Assembly: GCA_017591395.1 (NCBI GenBank)
Contig: WEDG01003999.1
Span: forward strand, 62,001 to 126,000
Source of the DNA: Schistocephalus solidus
Taxonomy: Eukaryota > Platyhelminthes > Cestoda > Diphyllobothriidea > Diphyllobothriidae
Reading direction: 5' to 3'
DNA length: 64,000 nucleotides
Shown piece after piece: positions 1-11,719 of the stretch (positions are counted from its first letter, which is position 1; each line of letters begins with the position of its first letter). The translations under genes were made by a program, and so were the position numbers. A model generated the notes under the pieces. It was not told where the DNA came from. It did no database searches and was given only the letters and a program-made list of their open reading frames with translations.

Positions 1-369
1 CACGACAGTTCGACCGTCGTAGTCCGACGATGTCCACTGTATGCTCATGGGAAAGTTGAGCAGGGACGATGACTTGCGCGTGATTTAGTTTAAAGTGATA
101 GTAGACTTGCGCTGCATCTACCGCACTCTCTCCTCCTCCCCCACCTGAGCCCGGTGTCAAGACAGAGTCAAGAAGACCGGAGGCGGGAGAGGACGCAGGT
201 GGCTGGCGCGGCCGGGTCCCCGATGTCCTAGCCGCCCATAGGCGTGCCACCACACCTCCATGTTCGGCATTTGTTATGGGAGCGCAACCCGAATAACGCA
301 TGCCGTGCCCTAATGTGGCCCCCGTGTTGGTCCAACGCATCTACCACGTGGCCCGTTTAGGGGGCACAC
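1..369 (-). repeat. LINE 3'-end monomer, head-A subfamily
   Basis: On the minus strand this reads from a head rich in CACGTGG/ACCAACACGG text through a G-rich GGTGGGGGAGGAGGAG tract to a 3' end that runs off the window at AACTGTCGTG. It matches the units of the tandem array near 41.4-42.9 kb almost base for base. The head abuts a short TG/CA run and then an AT run, as other head-A copies abut TG microsatellites. I interpret it as a 5'-truncated copy of the 3' end of a zinc-finger LINE, because the same tail follows zinc-finger coding sequence at 21.0-21.6 kb. Confidence 0.75.
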
Positions 370-372
370 AAA

Positions 373-389
373 AATATATATATATATAA
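373..389. repeat. (TA)n microsatellite
   Basis: A short run of alternating A and T directly beside the head of the first repeat monomer. Confidence 0.85.
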
Positions 390-2090
390 TCAGTTAGCTG
401 GAAGGAAATACCTCTTAATGTACACGAATGTACCTGAAAAATTATATTAGGCATCACTAATCAGTGAATGGCCTGTTAAAATTTGGCCTTGTATGCAAAT
501 GTCAACCATGTGCCAGAAGAGAAGGCCAACAGCCACCAGACAACAAAATTCAACCGGTCCTATTCATAGGGCATCCGAGCAGCCGAGACTTGGGGTTACA
601 GCAGCTGCAGTAGAACAAATCCTGTCCGCTACATTTCTTCGTTTCAGCTCATCGGTTTTTGAGTGCCCTCAAGGATGCCATAATCGGCGCTCGAGGGTAA
701 AGGAAACGCCTTATACGTTACTCACGTCTTGATTAATGCACTTTTAGATGACACAGCCAAGCTGCGTACTTTTCATGCAGTTATAAGGAGCCAAGGGATG
801 CCTGAATTTGAAAGTGTTTTTAAGAGCCTTAAAATTACAAGTTTAATGGTAATGAGTACTTACGTGACCCCCTAAATTGGACATAAGCACAGGACCCACA
901 CGAAATACTTTAGAGTTAGTGTAATCTGTAGTTTTATGGCTAAGGGTAGGATTTGGGTTAATATTAGGACTAGAGTTTAGTGATATAGTAAGGCCAGTGC
1001 TGGGAATATTTACCTTCATAAAGATAAGTTGCATAAACCACCTATGTTTCATGGACATAACTTACTACTCTATTTGTTTTAGAAGGTTTTTTCTGTAATT
1101 AAGCGCATAGCCGCTTTTATCTGGCGGGAATGTTTCTGTTCTAGTGTCCTCCTTCTGGGGGCCCTACAAGACATCCTTACCCCATTTCTAACGCAAAAAT
1201 AGCATGTTGGAAGTACTGGCTTCTGAAACGGTGCGATTTCACGCCTTTGTCTAGATGCTGTGTGAAGAGAACTTTTGGTTTCATACAAGCCATCAGGATC
1301 AATCGATAAAACCCGTCTGAGCCGCAAATATATAAGTACTTATTTCTGTAAGCCGAAGGAGACAGCTCTGTGTAAACCAATGCACTACTCTCCATCAGAC
1401 TGAATATAGTGATATTATTTAGGATGAATCAGCTTGGATCATAATGCATATATGGCCTCTATTTTACCAGAGAATCATAACACAATGTGTCCTCCTGGTG
1501 ACAGTCAAAATGTTCAAGCCCTGCGCAATCCGAAGAATTATATGCAAGCTGACTCACCATCTTCGCTGATATTTGAGTGCGAACTTCGATGGGTGCCATA
1601 AGGGTCCGCATGGAACCTCAATTGAGATAGTAATTGGATAAGGAAAGTAGTCATTTTATCATCTTAGGGGTTTCTTAACCACTGGTTCCTTCTGGTTGCC
1701 CTAGGTAGGTTATGGTCTTTATGCAGAAATCTCATGCATTCGCCGCTTCCGGTTCACAAAGGCAGTAGCTGAACAGGTGTTTAAAAGCATAATTGATAAG
1801 TCTTGCTGGGAACAAGAACATCGAATACATTTCGATGCTGTGGGAAAAAAACCAGATTCCCGCTATCCGTTCAATACAGATAGGCTTTTCAACTGCCCAC
1901 TGTCAGTCTTTAATGGGTGATGCACGAAAACCTTACCAGAGATCTTTTGTAAAGCTCATACTGTAGCAAAGCCAGCCTGGATGCTGACTGATTTCGACAA
2001 ATATTTCCCTGCATTCTGAAACATGTTTTTGATCGAGCAGGATTACTTAAGTGGAGTTTAAATATCGATTATGGAGCAACATAATCTATT
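390..2090. other. No gene recognised
   Basis: Open frames here are at most about 80 codons and show no recognisable motif. Around 890-990, read on the minus strand, there is CCTAA-rich text resembling the telomere-like blocks at 38.4 and 55.9 kb, but too diverged to call a copy with confidence. Confidence 0.5.
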
Positions 2091-2094
2091 AATA

Positions 2095-2745
2095 TTCCAG
2101 ACCTGCTAGAGTGCCGGCTTTTTAATGCGTTTCTTTCCGGTTTCCTGGAGGAACTGCAGCCGATTAAAAATGAATATATAAACAGTCTGCATTTTGTTTG
2201 TTCGATTTATTTTAGATTCCAAAATAAATTCAAAGATATAATGTAAAACAGGAAGGAAAATATTACTTCTTGAATGCATTTGGCAGCACATCACGTCTTC
2301 CTTCTTCTTCTTCTTCTTCAAAAGTTATACCCAGAAGGGGGTATTCTTAGGGTTGAAAAGCGCTCAAATTCCCGAAGTTTTTCGAGTCGTTTCATTTTGT
2401 GTCAAGGAATTTCAGTCTACAAGCAGTTTACGATCCAGCCAATTCAAAGCATCTGCTCCTCTGGGCGATGAAGAAGGTGCAATAGATTATTCATAAAAAT
2501 TTGCAATGGACGTTCTAAACATCATGGGGGACATAGGTAAACAAGGAGTTTCGATTGAATTTGAATGGAAATTTGACTATCTTAAAATCGCCTAATTGGG
2601 AACATTTTCCAACAGAAGGATAGTCTAACTTGCGATATAAAAGGTAGGGCTTACTTCAATGACACCCTATAAAGGACAATGGAATAATAGCGCCTCAATT
2701 TAAAACAATATAGTTGGCCCTGCACATCATACCTGGATAGAAACA
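2095..2745. mobile_element. AT-rich long-inverted-repeat element, partial
   Basis: Segments of this AT-rich stretch (TGCCGGCTTTTTAATG near 2112, the CACGTCTTC block near 2292, the CATAAAAATTTGCAATGG block near 2493) recur in the same order in the elements at 8.4-9.2, 11.7-12.7 and 49.1-50.0 kb. No coding frame is present. It directly abuts the 3' truncation of the PLE that follows. A TTC microsatellite occupies 2302-2319. Confidence 0.45.
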
Positions 2746-2747
2746 CC

Positions 2748-4035
2748 ATGCCAGAAGGTGTTTTCGTACTCTTTTGGACAAACGCCGGCTCGTGCAACCA
2801 ATATATTCTGCCCCACATGAGCAGGTGAAAGAATAAATGCACATTGAGGTGGTCTGGGCTGACAGTTTGTCCTTGCCCCTCCCTATAGCATGAGGGTAGT
2901 CAAGAACAGTAAATAGGGATCGGTTGCCAGAAATGTGCTTGACACAGCTTGGTTTAGGCACCTTCGTAAGAATTCACTTGCCGCGTCGCCTTGAAATGGG
3001 ACCTTGATTAATAGTTGTTTCTTGTTTGCCGTTAGCACCGGCAGCTTTGGTGGTCTTTCGGTCATATTGTCAATAATAAATCTACCTGGATATCCATTCT
3101 GTCGAAAAGTGCTTTCTACAACATTAAGCTCTTCGTCAATACTATTGGCCGAGCAGATCCTTTTCGCTTTTTGTGTCAGACAGCGCACTAAATTATGCGT
3201 AAAGTTCAGCGGTACAAAACTCCCAAAATTGGTGTGCTATCCGGACCATGTCTTCTTACAATTGACGCTACGTCGAATACTCTTATCAGGACTTCTACTC
3301 AGAAGCACGTCCAGGAAAGGGAGCGATCCGGATTGTTCCTCTTCCAGTGTTAATTTGTTTGACGGTTGCGCCTGATTTATGGTATCCATTACAGCTGAAA
3401 TTTCCATTTGTTCAGATGCAACCGTAAAGATATAATTCACGTAGCACCCATAATATTTTAGAATGTATATCTCCGGACGAAGGTGTAAAGCTTCCAGCTT
3501 GCCCAGGAAAATATTCGTCAGAAGTGGGCCAAGGGGTAAGACAATAGCTACTCCGTCTATCTGTTTGTACATGTTGATGTTAAGTAGGAACTGCACGTTC
3601 AAGGTACACTTTAATAACAGTTCCTTTAGCACATTCACTGGTCTTCCTATATCTTGTTGATCGGAAGTAAAGAAATCCGAGATGAACTTGACTGGCACAT
3701 TCGTAAAAAGAAACGACACATCCAGTGAAAATATCGTCAGTCCATTCAGATCGAGGTCTTTCACGCCTTTAACGAACTCAAAGGTATCTTGGTAGTTATG
3801 CAGCGCTAGCTGATCCTATATGGGCTTAATTTTGCCCACTGACCATTTTTCTATCACATGATATGGCGAGTTCCTAATATATAGGATGGTATGAACGTGT
3901 GTGCCATTTTTGCGAATCTTTGATACGCCGTACAATCGAGGTACACGCATGCCGACGGGGTGGAGGCGCTCTAGGTCATGTTCGCTTTTCAGACTTTCCG
4001 TTTCAAGGCTTTTCAAACAGTCAGTCAGTTGGGTT
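2748..4035 (-). pseudogene. Penelope-like element RT + GIY-YIG, 3'-truncated (copy 1)
   Basis: Reading on the minus strand: an RT N-terminal segment (3816-4016; motif VPRLYGVSKI), the RT core (3237-3764; FSLDVSFLFTNVP, then LPLGPLLTNIFLGKLE), a linker (2883-3188) and a GIY-YIG endonuclease start (2748-2900; CIYSFTCSCGAEYIGCTSRR). RT followed by GIY-YIG is diagnostic of Penelope-like elements, which reverse-transcribe their own RNA at a cut target. This copy is dead: the frame is broken between N-terminus and core, a TAG follows the core, a frameshift precedes the GIY-YIG part, and the catalytic YVDD is YVNY (3432-3443). Sequence matching the 17.0-19.2 kb copy ends at 2748, inside the endonuclease. 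The 5' end starts abruptly within the RT N-terminus, joined to an inverted copy of the element's own 3' end. Confidence 0.9.
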
Positions 4036-4218
4036 TCTACCGCATCTAATTACATGTCCCGGCGGCCATCATTCCTACGACGATGATCAGAAAACAGACC
4101 GCAATTTTGTTTCTTTCCCCCTGCCTTCCCCCACCCTGACAACCGTACAATTTGTTCTACTTACCCGCATATTTTACTTAGTTACAGAGTGGTATAAATG
4201 TAAAGGCCTGATAAGAAT
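4036..4218 (+). repeat. Inverted PLE 3'-terminal segment (pLTR-like)
   Basis: This plus-strand stretch matches the 3' end of the plus-strand PLE at 19.03-19.25 kb (GACCGCAATTTTGTTTC, then CAACCGTACAATTTGTTC, then TTACCCGCATATTT). It sits upstream of copy 1 in opposite orientation to it. PLEs are known to be flanked by direct or inverted partial copies called pLTRs, and this fits. The junction to the RT coding part is the same here and at 16.56-16.65 kb. Confidence 0.75.
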
Positions 4219-4985
4219 TTTCTCTTTACGTCAAAGAAGCACATATTTATGTCATTTTAATAGGTTAAAGTTATCACCCGTTCCAAAGCGGTTATCTTTC
4301 GCGTAAAGTGACTTTTGACCAATGTTAAAGTTAGGTTTTATTTTATCCTATTTTATCCCTTCCTGATTAACTCCTTGCCAAATTAAGGTGATAAGATCAA
4401 CTATAAAACAGCACACACAGTTGGGCGATTAGTCTTCATAAAGGTTCTCATGCTATTCCTTACGGTTTCTCACCGGTACAGCTGTTGGCTGTGGGTTACG
4501 CTTGGGGAGCGCACCTTGTCCTATGACATTCAAAACTCATTAGTGAAATGGTTATCTAAAAGCACCCGTCTGGTGTTGTATGAAATAACTGGAAATAATG
4601 GGATTGTTAGGGAGACGACTACTGTTGGGGGGGAGTGTAGTTTTGAGTACAATTCACAAAAAGTATTGTCTGCGAGAAGATGTAAAATGGAGAGATTTAC
4701 AGATGTAGGAATCAGCATGGTTTTCTAAATTGTCCACATAATTCGCTTTGATGTGGATTTTGAAGAGTATGACTGTCAGTGCTGGTAATGCAGGTCTTGA
4801 GATTCACCTACCGGCTTTTTGGAGGAGAAAGGAGGGTTCGCCTACAATTTCAGTTGCTTCATCAACAACTCCGGTGTTTGAATCGCGCCGACTGGTGAAA
4901 TGAGGAAGTAGTACCTGAGGTTCAGGTACTACTTCCTGATAAATCCGATCCGTCTTGCCAACTTCAACGGAACAGCTGCCCCAGC
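4218..4985. repeat. Inverted duplicate of 15.03-15.79 kb
   Basis: About 770 bp that is the reverse complement of 15030-15790, with scattered substitutions and small indels. Shared landmarks are the GGTTCTCATGCTATTCC block, the TTTTTGGAGGAGAAAGGAGG block and the CTTCAACGGAACAGCTGCC block. No coding signal is seen. In both places it lies beside PLE terminal sequence, so it may be PLE 5' untranslated sequence or another element carried along with it. Confidence 0.75.
4903..4937. repeat. Perfect 16-bp hairpin palindrome
   Basis: The arm AGGAAGTAGTACCTGA is followed by a 3-base loop and its exact reverse complement. The homologous sequence near 15.08-15.11 kb lacks the palindrome. Confidence 0.95.
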
Positions 4986-5172
4986 ACACAAACGGAAATG
5001 CAATTTTGTTTATTTGCCCCTTCCTCCTCTGTCCCTCCCCTCACCCTGGCAACCGTACAATGTTTTCTACTTACCCGCATATTTGACTCAGTTACATCGT
5101 GATATGATATGTAAAGGCCTGTGAGGAATTTATGGAAAGCTAAGGTATGCTCGCCAAATTTTCTTTTGAATT
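4985..5172 (+). mobile_element. PLE 3'-terminal fragment
   Basis: The GCAATTTTGTTTATTTGCC to CGCCAAATTTTCTTTTGAA stretch matches the 3' end of the PLE at 19.09-19.25 kb, diverged and lacking coding sequence. Confidence 0.7.
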
Positions 5173-5174
5173 GT

Positions 5175-7920
5175 TCAATGAATATTTTCGCTTCTCTTAA
5201 AATAAATTTGAATTTATAAGGAGATCGCAAGGTAAAAGGAAATTTCCTGCTACTCGACCGTCAATTTTATTGACTGCGTGTCTGCATAAAGTCGAAAAAT
5301 TGTTCTCAGAAGTCAGCATCTTGTCGATTTGTCATATTTTTGCATTATGCCGCACGATGATCGATAAATCAACCCCACGATCGACAAGGTCATTTAAAAT
5401 ATGGATTAAAATTTCATGAGCTCGCTCATTTATATTCCTTCAGTTGTATATTATCGTTAATTGGGGTAGTCTATCACAGCTTCAATAGTCAATAGTCTTT
5501 ACTCCTTTCACATTCAGAAAGGTTGGAATTCTGGAATGTTCGGAGAGACTTCGGATCATTCAGGGCTTATTTCCAACTCCGTGGAACCACAAATTTTCAC
5601 AATAGACTTACATGGATACACTTATAACTTGGCCTGTACACCTGTGTAGTTAAACAATCTCGAATATGGCGTCCAGGGTAGTAGATTATCCTCAGTGACA
5701 CAATCAGCACGAAGTTCGTTGCCGTTTGGTGTGATTGGTCGGGAGGTTACTGCTGCGTTCTGCTTTTCCACGTTGGTTGGCTGGTTTCTTTACCAGCTCA
5801 GCATACACAAACTTACAATGGCCATGCTTACTCTTGAACTCTCAGGAGTTTCGCAAGGAATCCCCAATGCTCCGCCACCTCCTTCTCCTCCCAAAAATTT
5901 AACAAAAACAAAGAAACGAACCTTCTTAAAGCGAGCGTATAGTTTGGGTTATAAATTAATATTTACTTCCTAAATATTTTTTCAACGAAATCCAGCAAAT
6001 TAGGTGAGCTTTAAGAGTGCCTAAAGACGTAATAGTACTTTATACTACTGCATACATAGTACAATTACCGGCTCCCTTGCATCGAGGATTTCTACTCCCT
6101 GATGCGCTAATTGTTTGATATCTGGTATGTGGGTTGTTTTCCGCGGAAATTTCATCGACCAAGTTGGAGGTTAGCGGGATGATGGCTCAGCCACCCGGCT
6201 CACCGGCATTGGCGTTGGGAAATGCGTTCAACTGCGTGCATCCTGAGTGGCTGATTGCGTTGGCCAACCTGAATCTCAGCACCAAAGATGGCTTCGGGAG
6301 GTTATTGCACTTGTTAATAGAATGGGGCCTGTAAACCATGATTCAAAAACTGGCGGCTCAAGACTGCGCCTCCATATTCGATGCTGAGATTAAGGTTGGC
6401 CAAAGCACGCAGCCATGTCTCACGCTGGAAAGAAACGCATAAGCATTCGAAAAATTTGGAAATACCAGCAAATCCTGCTGCTCATGCTTGTTCTATTTCA
6501 GTTAATGCATTTCATGCGCACTTACCTATTCCTTACCTTTGGTAAGACACTTCTACTGGCAAAGGGTTTGGTAAACATTTTTCCCCCTGCTCAGTTCAGC
6601 GAAAAGGCCTTTTGGCAAATCCACCAGTCGATGTCCAGAAGGCTCGCATGGTCTCCTCTGCTACAAAACATATATTTTTATAAAAGCTACTGTATATAAA
6701 ACAGTAGCATGATTTAGTATAAATACGTCTCAGAAGGCCTTGTGAGCAATGTTCGAAGTACCTAGTCAACGCATGATGATGGATTATGAACGGCCAATTG
6801 TTCATAGCTTGAATGTCCTTCGATGCTCTCAGAAGCTATTTTGCGGTTCAAAGGTGCTGAAGATTAATTTGATAGACCCAGGCTTTTACTGAAATTGAAT
6901 ATTTCATGTACAGATTCTTTTTGGGTAAAATGGATTGTATCCTCAATGTAATTGTTAAAATTCATCCAAGTTTATCCACTTTAAGTGGGAGCCATGCAAA
7001 TGCCGGGCATGGCGGTACAGTGTATGCATACATTCCAATTTGAAATACTTCATTTCTCCTTGTAATGCCTGCTAAGAAATTGGCCACGACAGTTATTGTC
7101 AACAAGCAATCACACAATTTTGCCAGATTATCGTTCTTATTCTTCCCGTGTAGGAAATTGGGTACCTTTACGTAAAGGTGGTTGTCATTTTCTTCCTACT
7201 CCTGCATGTTCAAAGATTAAGGTACTAACCAAATTACTCAAAGTTCGCTATGTTGATACTAATCACATCGAAATTGGCAAAAAGTCAGCTCTGCAGTAGT
7301 TCGGTGGAAATAAAAATAGCTATAGAAGCTGGTCTAGACTTGAAATATCCTTTCAATTAGAGAGGATTACTTAGGTAGTATCATCACATGGATAAGTATG
7401 CAGCTCAATCACATGATATCTTGATCACGCTAGAATACCCGCTTTTGAATGAGCTTACTTCTGGTTGCCTGACTACTTAAGAAGTGTGAATGCTTCTTCA
7501 TATATTCTCTATGGATTTATAAATTAAAATTGGCAAAGAAAAATATTTTTAAATTTTATCTTTCAAATGCACTAGAAGTTGCAGATAAGATAAACGCATG
7601 GTCATCTCAACATTGGGTGGATCACCTTGACCTTCCGAAATAGTGCAGTAGCTTATAATAACGGAAAAAATCAGAGCAACAATAATAAGTAGTCGAACGA
7701 TCACTGAAAGCGAATTGGGTGAGTCCAATAACAAACGAATGAGCCTTTTTAACTTCCAATGGCAGACCACGGAGAAACTCAAAGGAACACGGATTGGCTC
7801 ACTAATATCCAGCCTAATTGTATAATTTCTCCCAGAAAAGGTATTTTAGCCACTCTGAGTCTGCTTTTATGCGCCGCTGCGTGAAAAAAACCTGCGCTAT
7901 AATTTAAAAGTGCAGGCTAT
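5175..7920. other. No gene recognised; two inverted repeats
   Basis: Open frames are short and unremarkable. Structure present: an imperfect inverted repeat with arms at about 6246-6283 and 6380-6418 around a ~95-bp loop, and a perfect 8-bp hairpin (GCTACTGT arms) near 6686-6708. Confidence 0.5.
6246..6418. repeat. Foldback inverted repeat
   Basis: AGTGGCTGATTGCGTTGGCC onward at 6246 is mirrored by GATGCTGAGATTAAGGTTGG onward at 6380. About 33 of 38 positions can pair by eye. Confidence 0.7.
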
Positions 7921-7924
7921 TAGG

Positions 7925-8345
7925 CACTCTGGACACGCTTCCCAGCACCGCCCTCAGCATTCAATTTGCAGGAGTGGAAGAGAAGGTTGAACGAACACTC
8001 CTCCTTGACGTTCTCTTGTTATGTGCAGACCCACTGGTAAACTAAGCACCAAGGTGTACGGAAATACGAATAAAAAAACCGGATCCGCAGGTATCATAAC
8101 AAACATCCGACGGTGCCCAAACGCGGCTATCTAAGGGTGCTCTTCAAAAGACTAAAAACGCATTGCAGTGAGCCAGAAGGACGACTGCAGGAATCGAGGC
8201 CTCCTTGGCACCAACGAGCAAGAAACGCCAGCCAATTATCTTCGTTAGTCATTGCTCCTCTAGGCGCCCACGAACAAAACAGTCTGGCATCCATTTTCGT
8301 ACAGTATATTCCCTGTCTCATCAAATGTCAACTGGAACTCTGAAA
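7925..8345 (+). pseudogene. PLE reverse transcriptase thumb remnant
   Basis: Translating across frames gives, in order, a strand ending in LLLDVLLLC, then KLSTKVYGNTN, then KHPTVPKRGYLRVLF followed by KRLKTHCSEPE. These are the connected pieces that follow the YVDD motif in PLE reverse transcriptases. Several frameshifts and stops separate them, so it is a relic. The homology ends about where an AT-rich long-inverted-repeat element begins. A GIY-YIG remnant in the same orientation follows that element at 9290-9600, so the two PLE pieces were probably one copy split by an insertion. Confidence 0.75.
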
Positions 8346-8364
8346 TTGGTTTTCATTCAACTGA

Positions 8365-9185
8365 ATTCAAATATGTTTGCAAAAAACGTACAAAATATTG
8401 TTCTATGTACTTGTTCGATAGCAAATTACGTCTTCTTCAAAGTTCAAACTTAAAGAGAGGGTATCTTTCGGTTTTTAAAATATTTCTAAATTGCTTAATA
8501 ATTTTGAACGCTACAGGCCGTTACACTTGACCTTAAGGTTTCAACATTTTTTTAAAATGGTCTTCAAAGGCAATGCCTATTACTCTTAAATATACTGAAC
8601 TATACTTAACTATACTGAACTATGTCGTATACGTTCTGTGTAAGTTAAAATCATACAGTACTCTACGCTATGAAGAAAAGGTCAAATGTTTCTCATAAAA
8701 TTTTGTAATGGATTTCGATGATTTTGTGTACATCATAGGCAGCATTAATAAATTCACGGATTCAATATATTAGTAATGAACATTCTATGGTTTTTAAAAA
8801 TTTCATAATTAGAAACATTTTAAAACGGTGAGATACTCCTTTCTTGACGCATAAAATGTTAAGAAGACGTAAATTGCTACCGATCGAGTACGAGAAAGCA
8901 TAGTCTTGTGCATATTTTCTATAAAATATATTTGAATAAATGAGAGCAACGAAAGTCAAGGAGTAAATAACCTACTACATAAGTAACCATTTTCACCGAG
9001 TATACTGCTTGCGAGCGATCAAAAGGAAGCATGTTACAAATTCGGTATCCTGAGGTGACTGAAATATCCTAGGATTAGGAAACAGGCTAATCAACAGCCC
9101 AACCCTAAGTAAGTAATTTTCCTTAATCGAAAAACCATTTTGAAATTTCGGTTGACATTTTATATGATAAGGAATCACCTGTAAA
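8365..9185. mobile_element. AT-rich long-inverted-repeat element
   Basis: The left part (ATTCAAATATGTTTGC onward, with AGCAAATTACGTCTTCTTC at about 8420) pairs with the reverse complement of 8790-8947 (AGCAATTTACGTCTTCTTA). The arms span roughly 150 bp and are diverged. No transposase frame is present, so it resembles a non-autonomous DNA element. Related copies lie at 11.7-12.7, 20.05-22.2 (split) and 49.1-50.0 kb. Confidence 0.6.
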
Positions 9186-9289
9186 TGGACAATGAGTCAG
9201 AATTCCCAGGATGCATTGCCGCAGAGTCGAGCATGGGTGTCACGCATCATCAAGCAACCGCCATGCGTATCAAAATCACGCAGATTAAG

Positions 9290-9600
9290 GGCCGAAGAGT
9301 TATTTATCAAATTCCATGCCAGGACTGCCTTTGTCATTTCACAGGCTGGACAGAAAGGTAACTCATATTGGGAGTGCTGCAGCAAAACCGGCTCTACGGC
9401 TGGACTACTCACACGCTGAAGGAAGGCTGACAGCTCGATTTCGCGAACACGTGGATATTGGCGTGGGCCGGTGAGAAGAGAGGGTGGGAATTGCTGGAGG
9501 CGTGGGTGTCTGACAACAACTCCATCGACAGACAAGTTGAATGACGCTAGCACGCGGTACGCCCACGCGTTACTGTTGGACGAAAAAAACATTAACTTTG
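9290..9600 (+). pseudogene. PLE GIY-YIG endonuclease remnant
   Basis: Around 9308-9358 one frame reads VIYQIPCQDCLCHFTGWTER, a GIY-YIG start of the kind fused to PLE reverse transcriptases. Near 9485-9545 another frame reads WELLEAWVSDNNSIDRQVE, similar to the C-terminal endonuclease segment SRELIEAWASDENAVYRF of the PLE at 46.5-47.7 kb. Stops and frameshifts lie between. With 7925-8345 it probably forms one interrupted PLE. Confidence 0.7.
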
Positions 9601-9689
9601 TGAAAACGGATACCCATGGAGATTCATCCTGCGGAATATTGGGGAGCGCACCGCAAAGCCCACTACCTTAACTGTAGGAAACAAAGAGT

Positions 9690-10240
9690 TTTCTAAGACT
9701 ACCTTTATTAGGGGACGCAACAGACCAAGAAGTAAGACTACTTCTGAAGACAGCGATCACGGGGGCTTTCCCTGGAGTGAAAATAGGCGTTTTCTTCACG
9801 AACTCTCCCTTTTTACGCTTGTAGAGCAAGGGGTTAAACGCCAACTTCCGTTGAAGGCCACACCGATGGGTATCTACTTTTTTAGTTGCTGCTGTGGGGC
9901 GGGCTATTTTGGTCGTACAACGAGGCGCCTGCAAAAGAGGGAACGTGACCACATACCCGTCTGGATAGGTAAACGTGGAACTAGGTCGATTTCGATTCAC
10001 GCAAAGCTACTTTCTTCAAATCGATCCAAACAAAGTCTTTCAGGTTGTCAACCGGACGCCAACCAACTGCTCTAAGGGCTTACGCCAACGGGTGTTTGCA
10101 ACAGCCGAGACAGCGGCTAGTAAATCTAGTGTTGTACGGTCAAGAGACGCTAATAAAGGTGCTCTCTTCCATGGCCGACACCGACAACAGGCAGTGATCA
10201 CATTTTGCCCCGATCCCTGATGAAAGTTGTTCATTCACGA
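9690..10240 (+). pseudogene. Second PLE GIY-YIG remnant with ribozyme-like core
   Basis: 9851-10000 encodes GIYFFSCCCGAGYFGRTTRR and continues into a helix like that of the 18.6-18.8 kb copy. A second frame (9975-10220) carries the remaining C-terminal part (KVFQVVNRTPTNCSKGLRQR). The residues differ enough from copy 1 and the 17-19 kb copy to be a separate lineage. Just after the ORF stop lies CTGATGA (10217-10223), then GAAT at 10239, in the position where other PLEs here carry CTGACGA and GAAA. One frameshift breaks the domain and no RT precedes it, so it is a 5'-truncated relic. Confidence 0.8.
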
Positions 10241-10244
10241 ATTT

Positions 10245-10595
10245 TTACAGGGATGTTCACGCCCCGTACTCGACCTACAAGTATAATTCACAGTTTACCC
10301 TAATTCCCTTCCCCCCCTTTCCGATCCAAATGACCTCAATATGCCGACCTTGCATGTGGGTTGCGTGAGAACGATGATAATCAAGCATTCAAGCATATTT
10401 TATTAAAATTTATAAAGCCTGTCCATTCTCATATTATCATTCTCTATGTTACCACATAGGCCCGATGGTTACGTACTGAAAATACGTGTTTGCCGAATTG
10501 ACTTTTCAGGATTAATTACAGTAAAGGTTTGGGTTAAAACATTCGGGTAGGTGCTCTTCCTGTAGGAGTCCAAAAGCTAAGTTTAATGTACCGAC
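10245..10595. other. No gene recognised
   Basis: Mixed-composition sequence with no long frame and no repeat that I can match elsewhere in the window. Confidence 0.4.
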
Positions 10596-10599
10596 TGTT

Positions 10600-11060
10600 A
10601 CGGAGCTCGTGCATTCATTGTCTTTGCAAATTCTGATATATTTTATGAAAAAAAACGTGCGTAAAAAAGTATTTGATGTTCTCATTTGGTAGAAAATTAT
10701 ATCTTCTTCAAATTTTTACATAAATTAAGGGTATCGTTCGGGTTAAGAATAAATGCTTGTTATTTCCGAATAATCTTGAATGCGACCTGCGGTTTTCCAT
10801 GCACTTAGGATTTCAAACCTTGTTGTAGTTAACTTATGATTGTACGGCAATTTGCTAATTTCTCAACAACATTTAGAAATGGCCTATAGGACTCACGAAA
10901 ATTTGGAATTACTGCGATCTCTGATGTAAACTCAGTTAATAAGTAGCAATATAAACGGCAAAATTCCTTAATTGGCATTTCATGTTCTGAAAAATAGCAG
11001 AATTACAAATTGTTTCCAACGCGAAACGCGCTATTTTCATCGTGTCTAAAATTTAATGAA
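10600..11060. mobile_element. AT-rich long-inverted-repeat element, left arm
   Basis: GATATATTTTATGAAAAAAA, then AAAATTATATCTTCTTCAAA and GGGTATCGTTCGGGTTAAG, match the left arm of the family at 8.4 and 49.3 kb. I do not see a clear right arm. Confidence 0.4.
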
Positions 11061-11719
11061 GTCGTTAATTTACTGCTTATTTCTAGCCAAATATCTGTCT
11101 AGCCATTGTTTTGGTGGTTCGGTGGTGATCAGTACAGTAACTGCCATGGCCGTTGCAGGGAAGTATTATTAGGTGACCTTCGCTTGATTCAGGGCAGTAG
11201 TGTGTTTAGCGTATGTACTCTTACACTCACGGTTGTGGTTTCGGAAGCTCTTAGCACCCATCCACTGCAGTTATGCCGTCATACCATGCAAGTGATCTTA
11301 GAAGTCGATACATCTGTCCTTTTCGCTTCTATGTGAAACTAGTGACAAGCTATGACTCTTTAATTAGGCTAATTGGATAGATTTTTTTCCAGCCAGTATT
11401 TTACCTTCCCTTTGGCTGTATGCAGGAGGGTGATATTATTCGCGCAAGCATACATGCTACCTTATTTTGGAACCAATTAACATGATCCAATTTTTGATTG
11501 ACGCACCATAGGTGTTTCTGTCGTCCCTCCTTTGCCACCAACTACGCGTTGCCGTACATGTCACCACCGGTAGTCACATTGGAGTTCAAAAATACGCTTC
11601 ACCTCGCTAAACACAGAACCCGGTGTATCTCGGCTTGGAGTCCCGCAAGATTTCAAACAGCCTGATATGTCTATACAAATGACGCGTAAGGTGATTTGCA
11701 GTAGACTGCCTATCCCATG

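Noticed and set aside
9197..9592. 131-codon minus-strand frame
   Set aside because: It is the antisense shadow of PLE GIY-YIG relic sequence on the plus strand and has no motif of its own.
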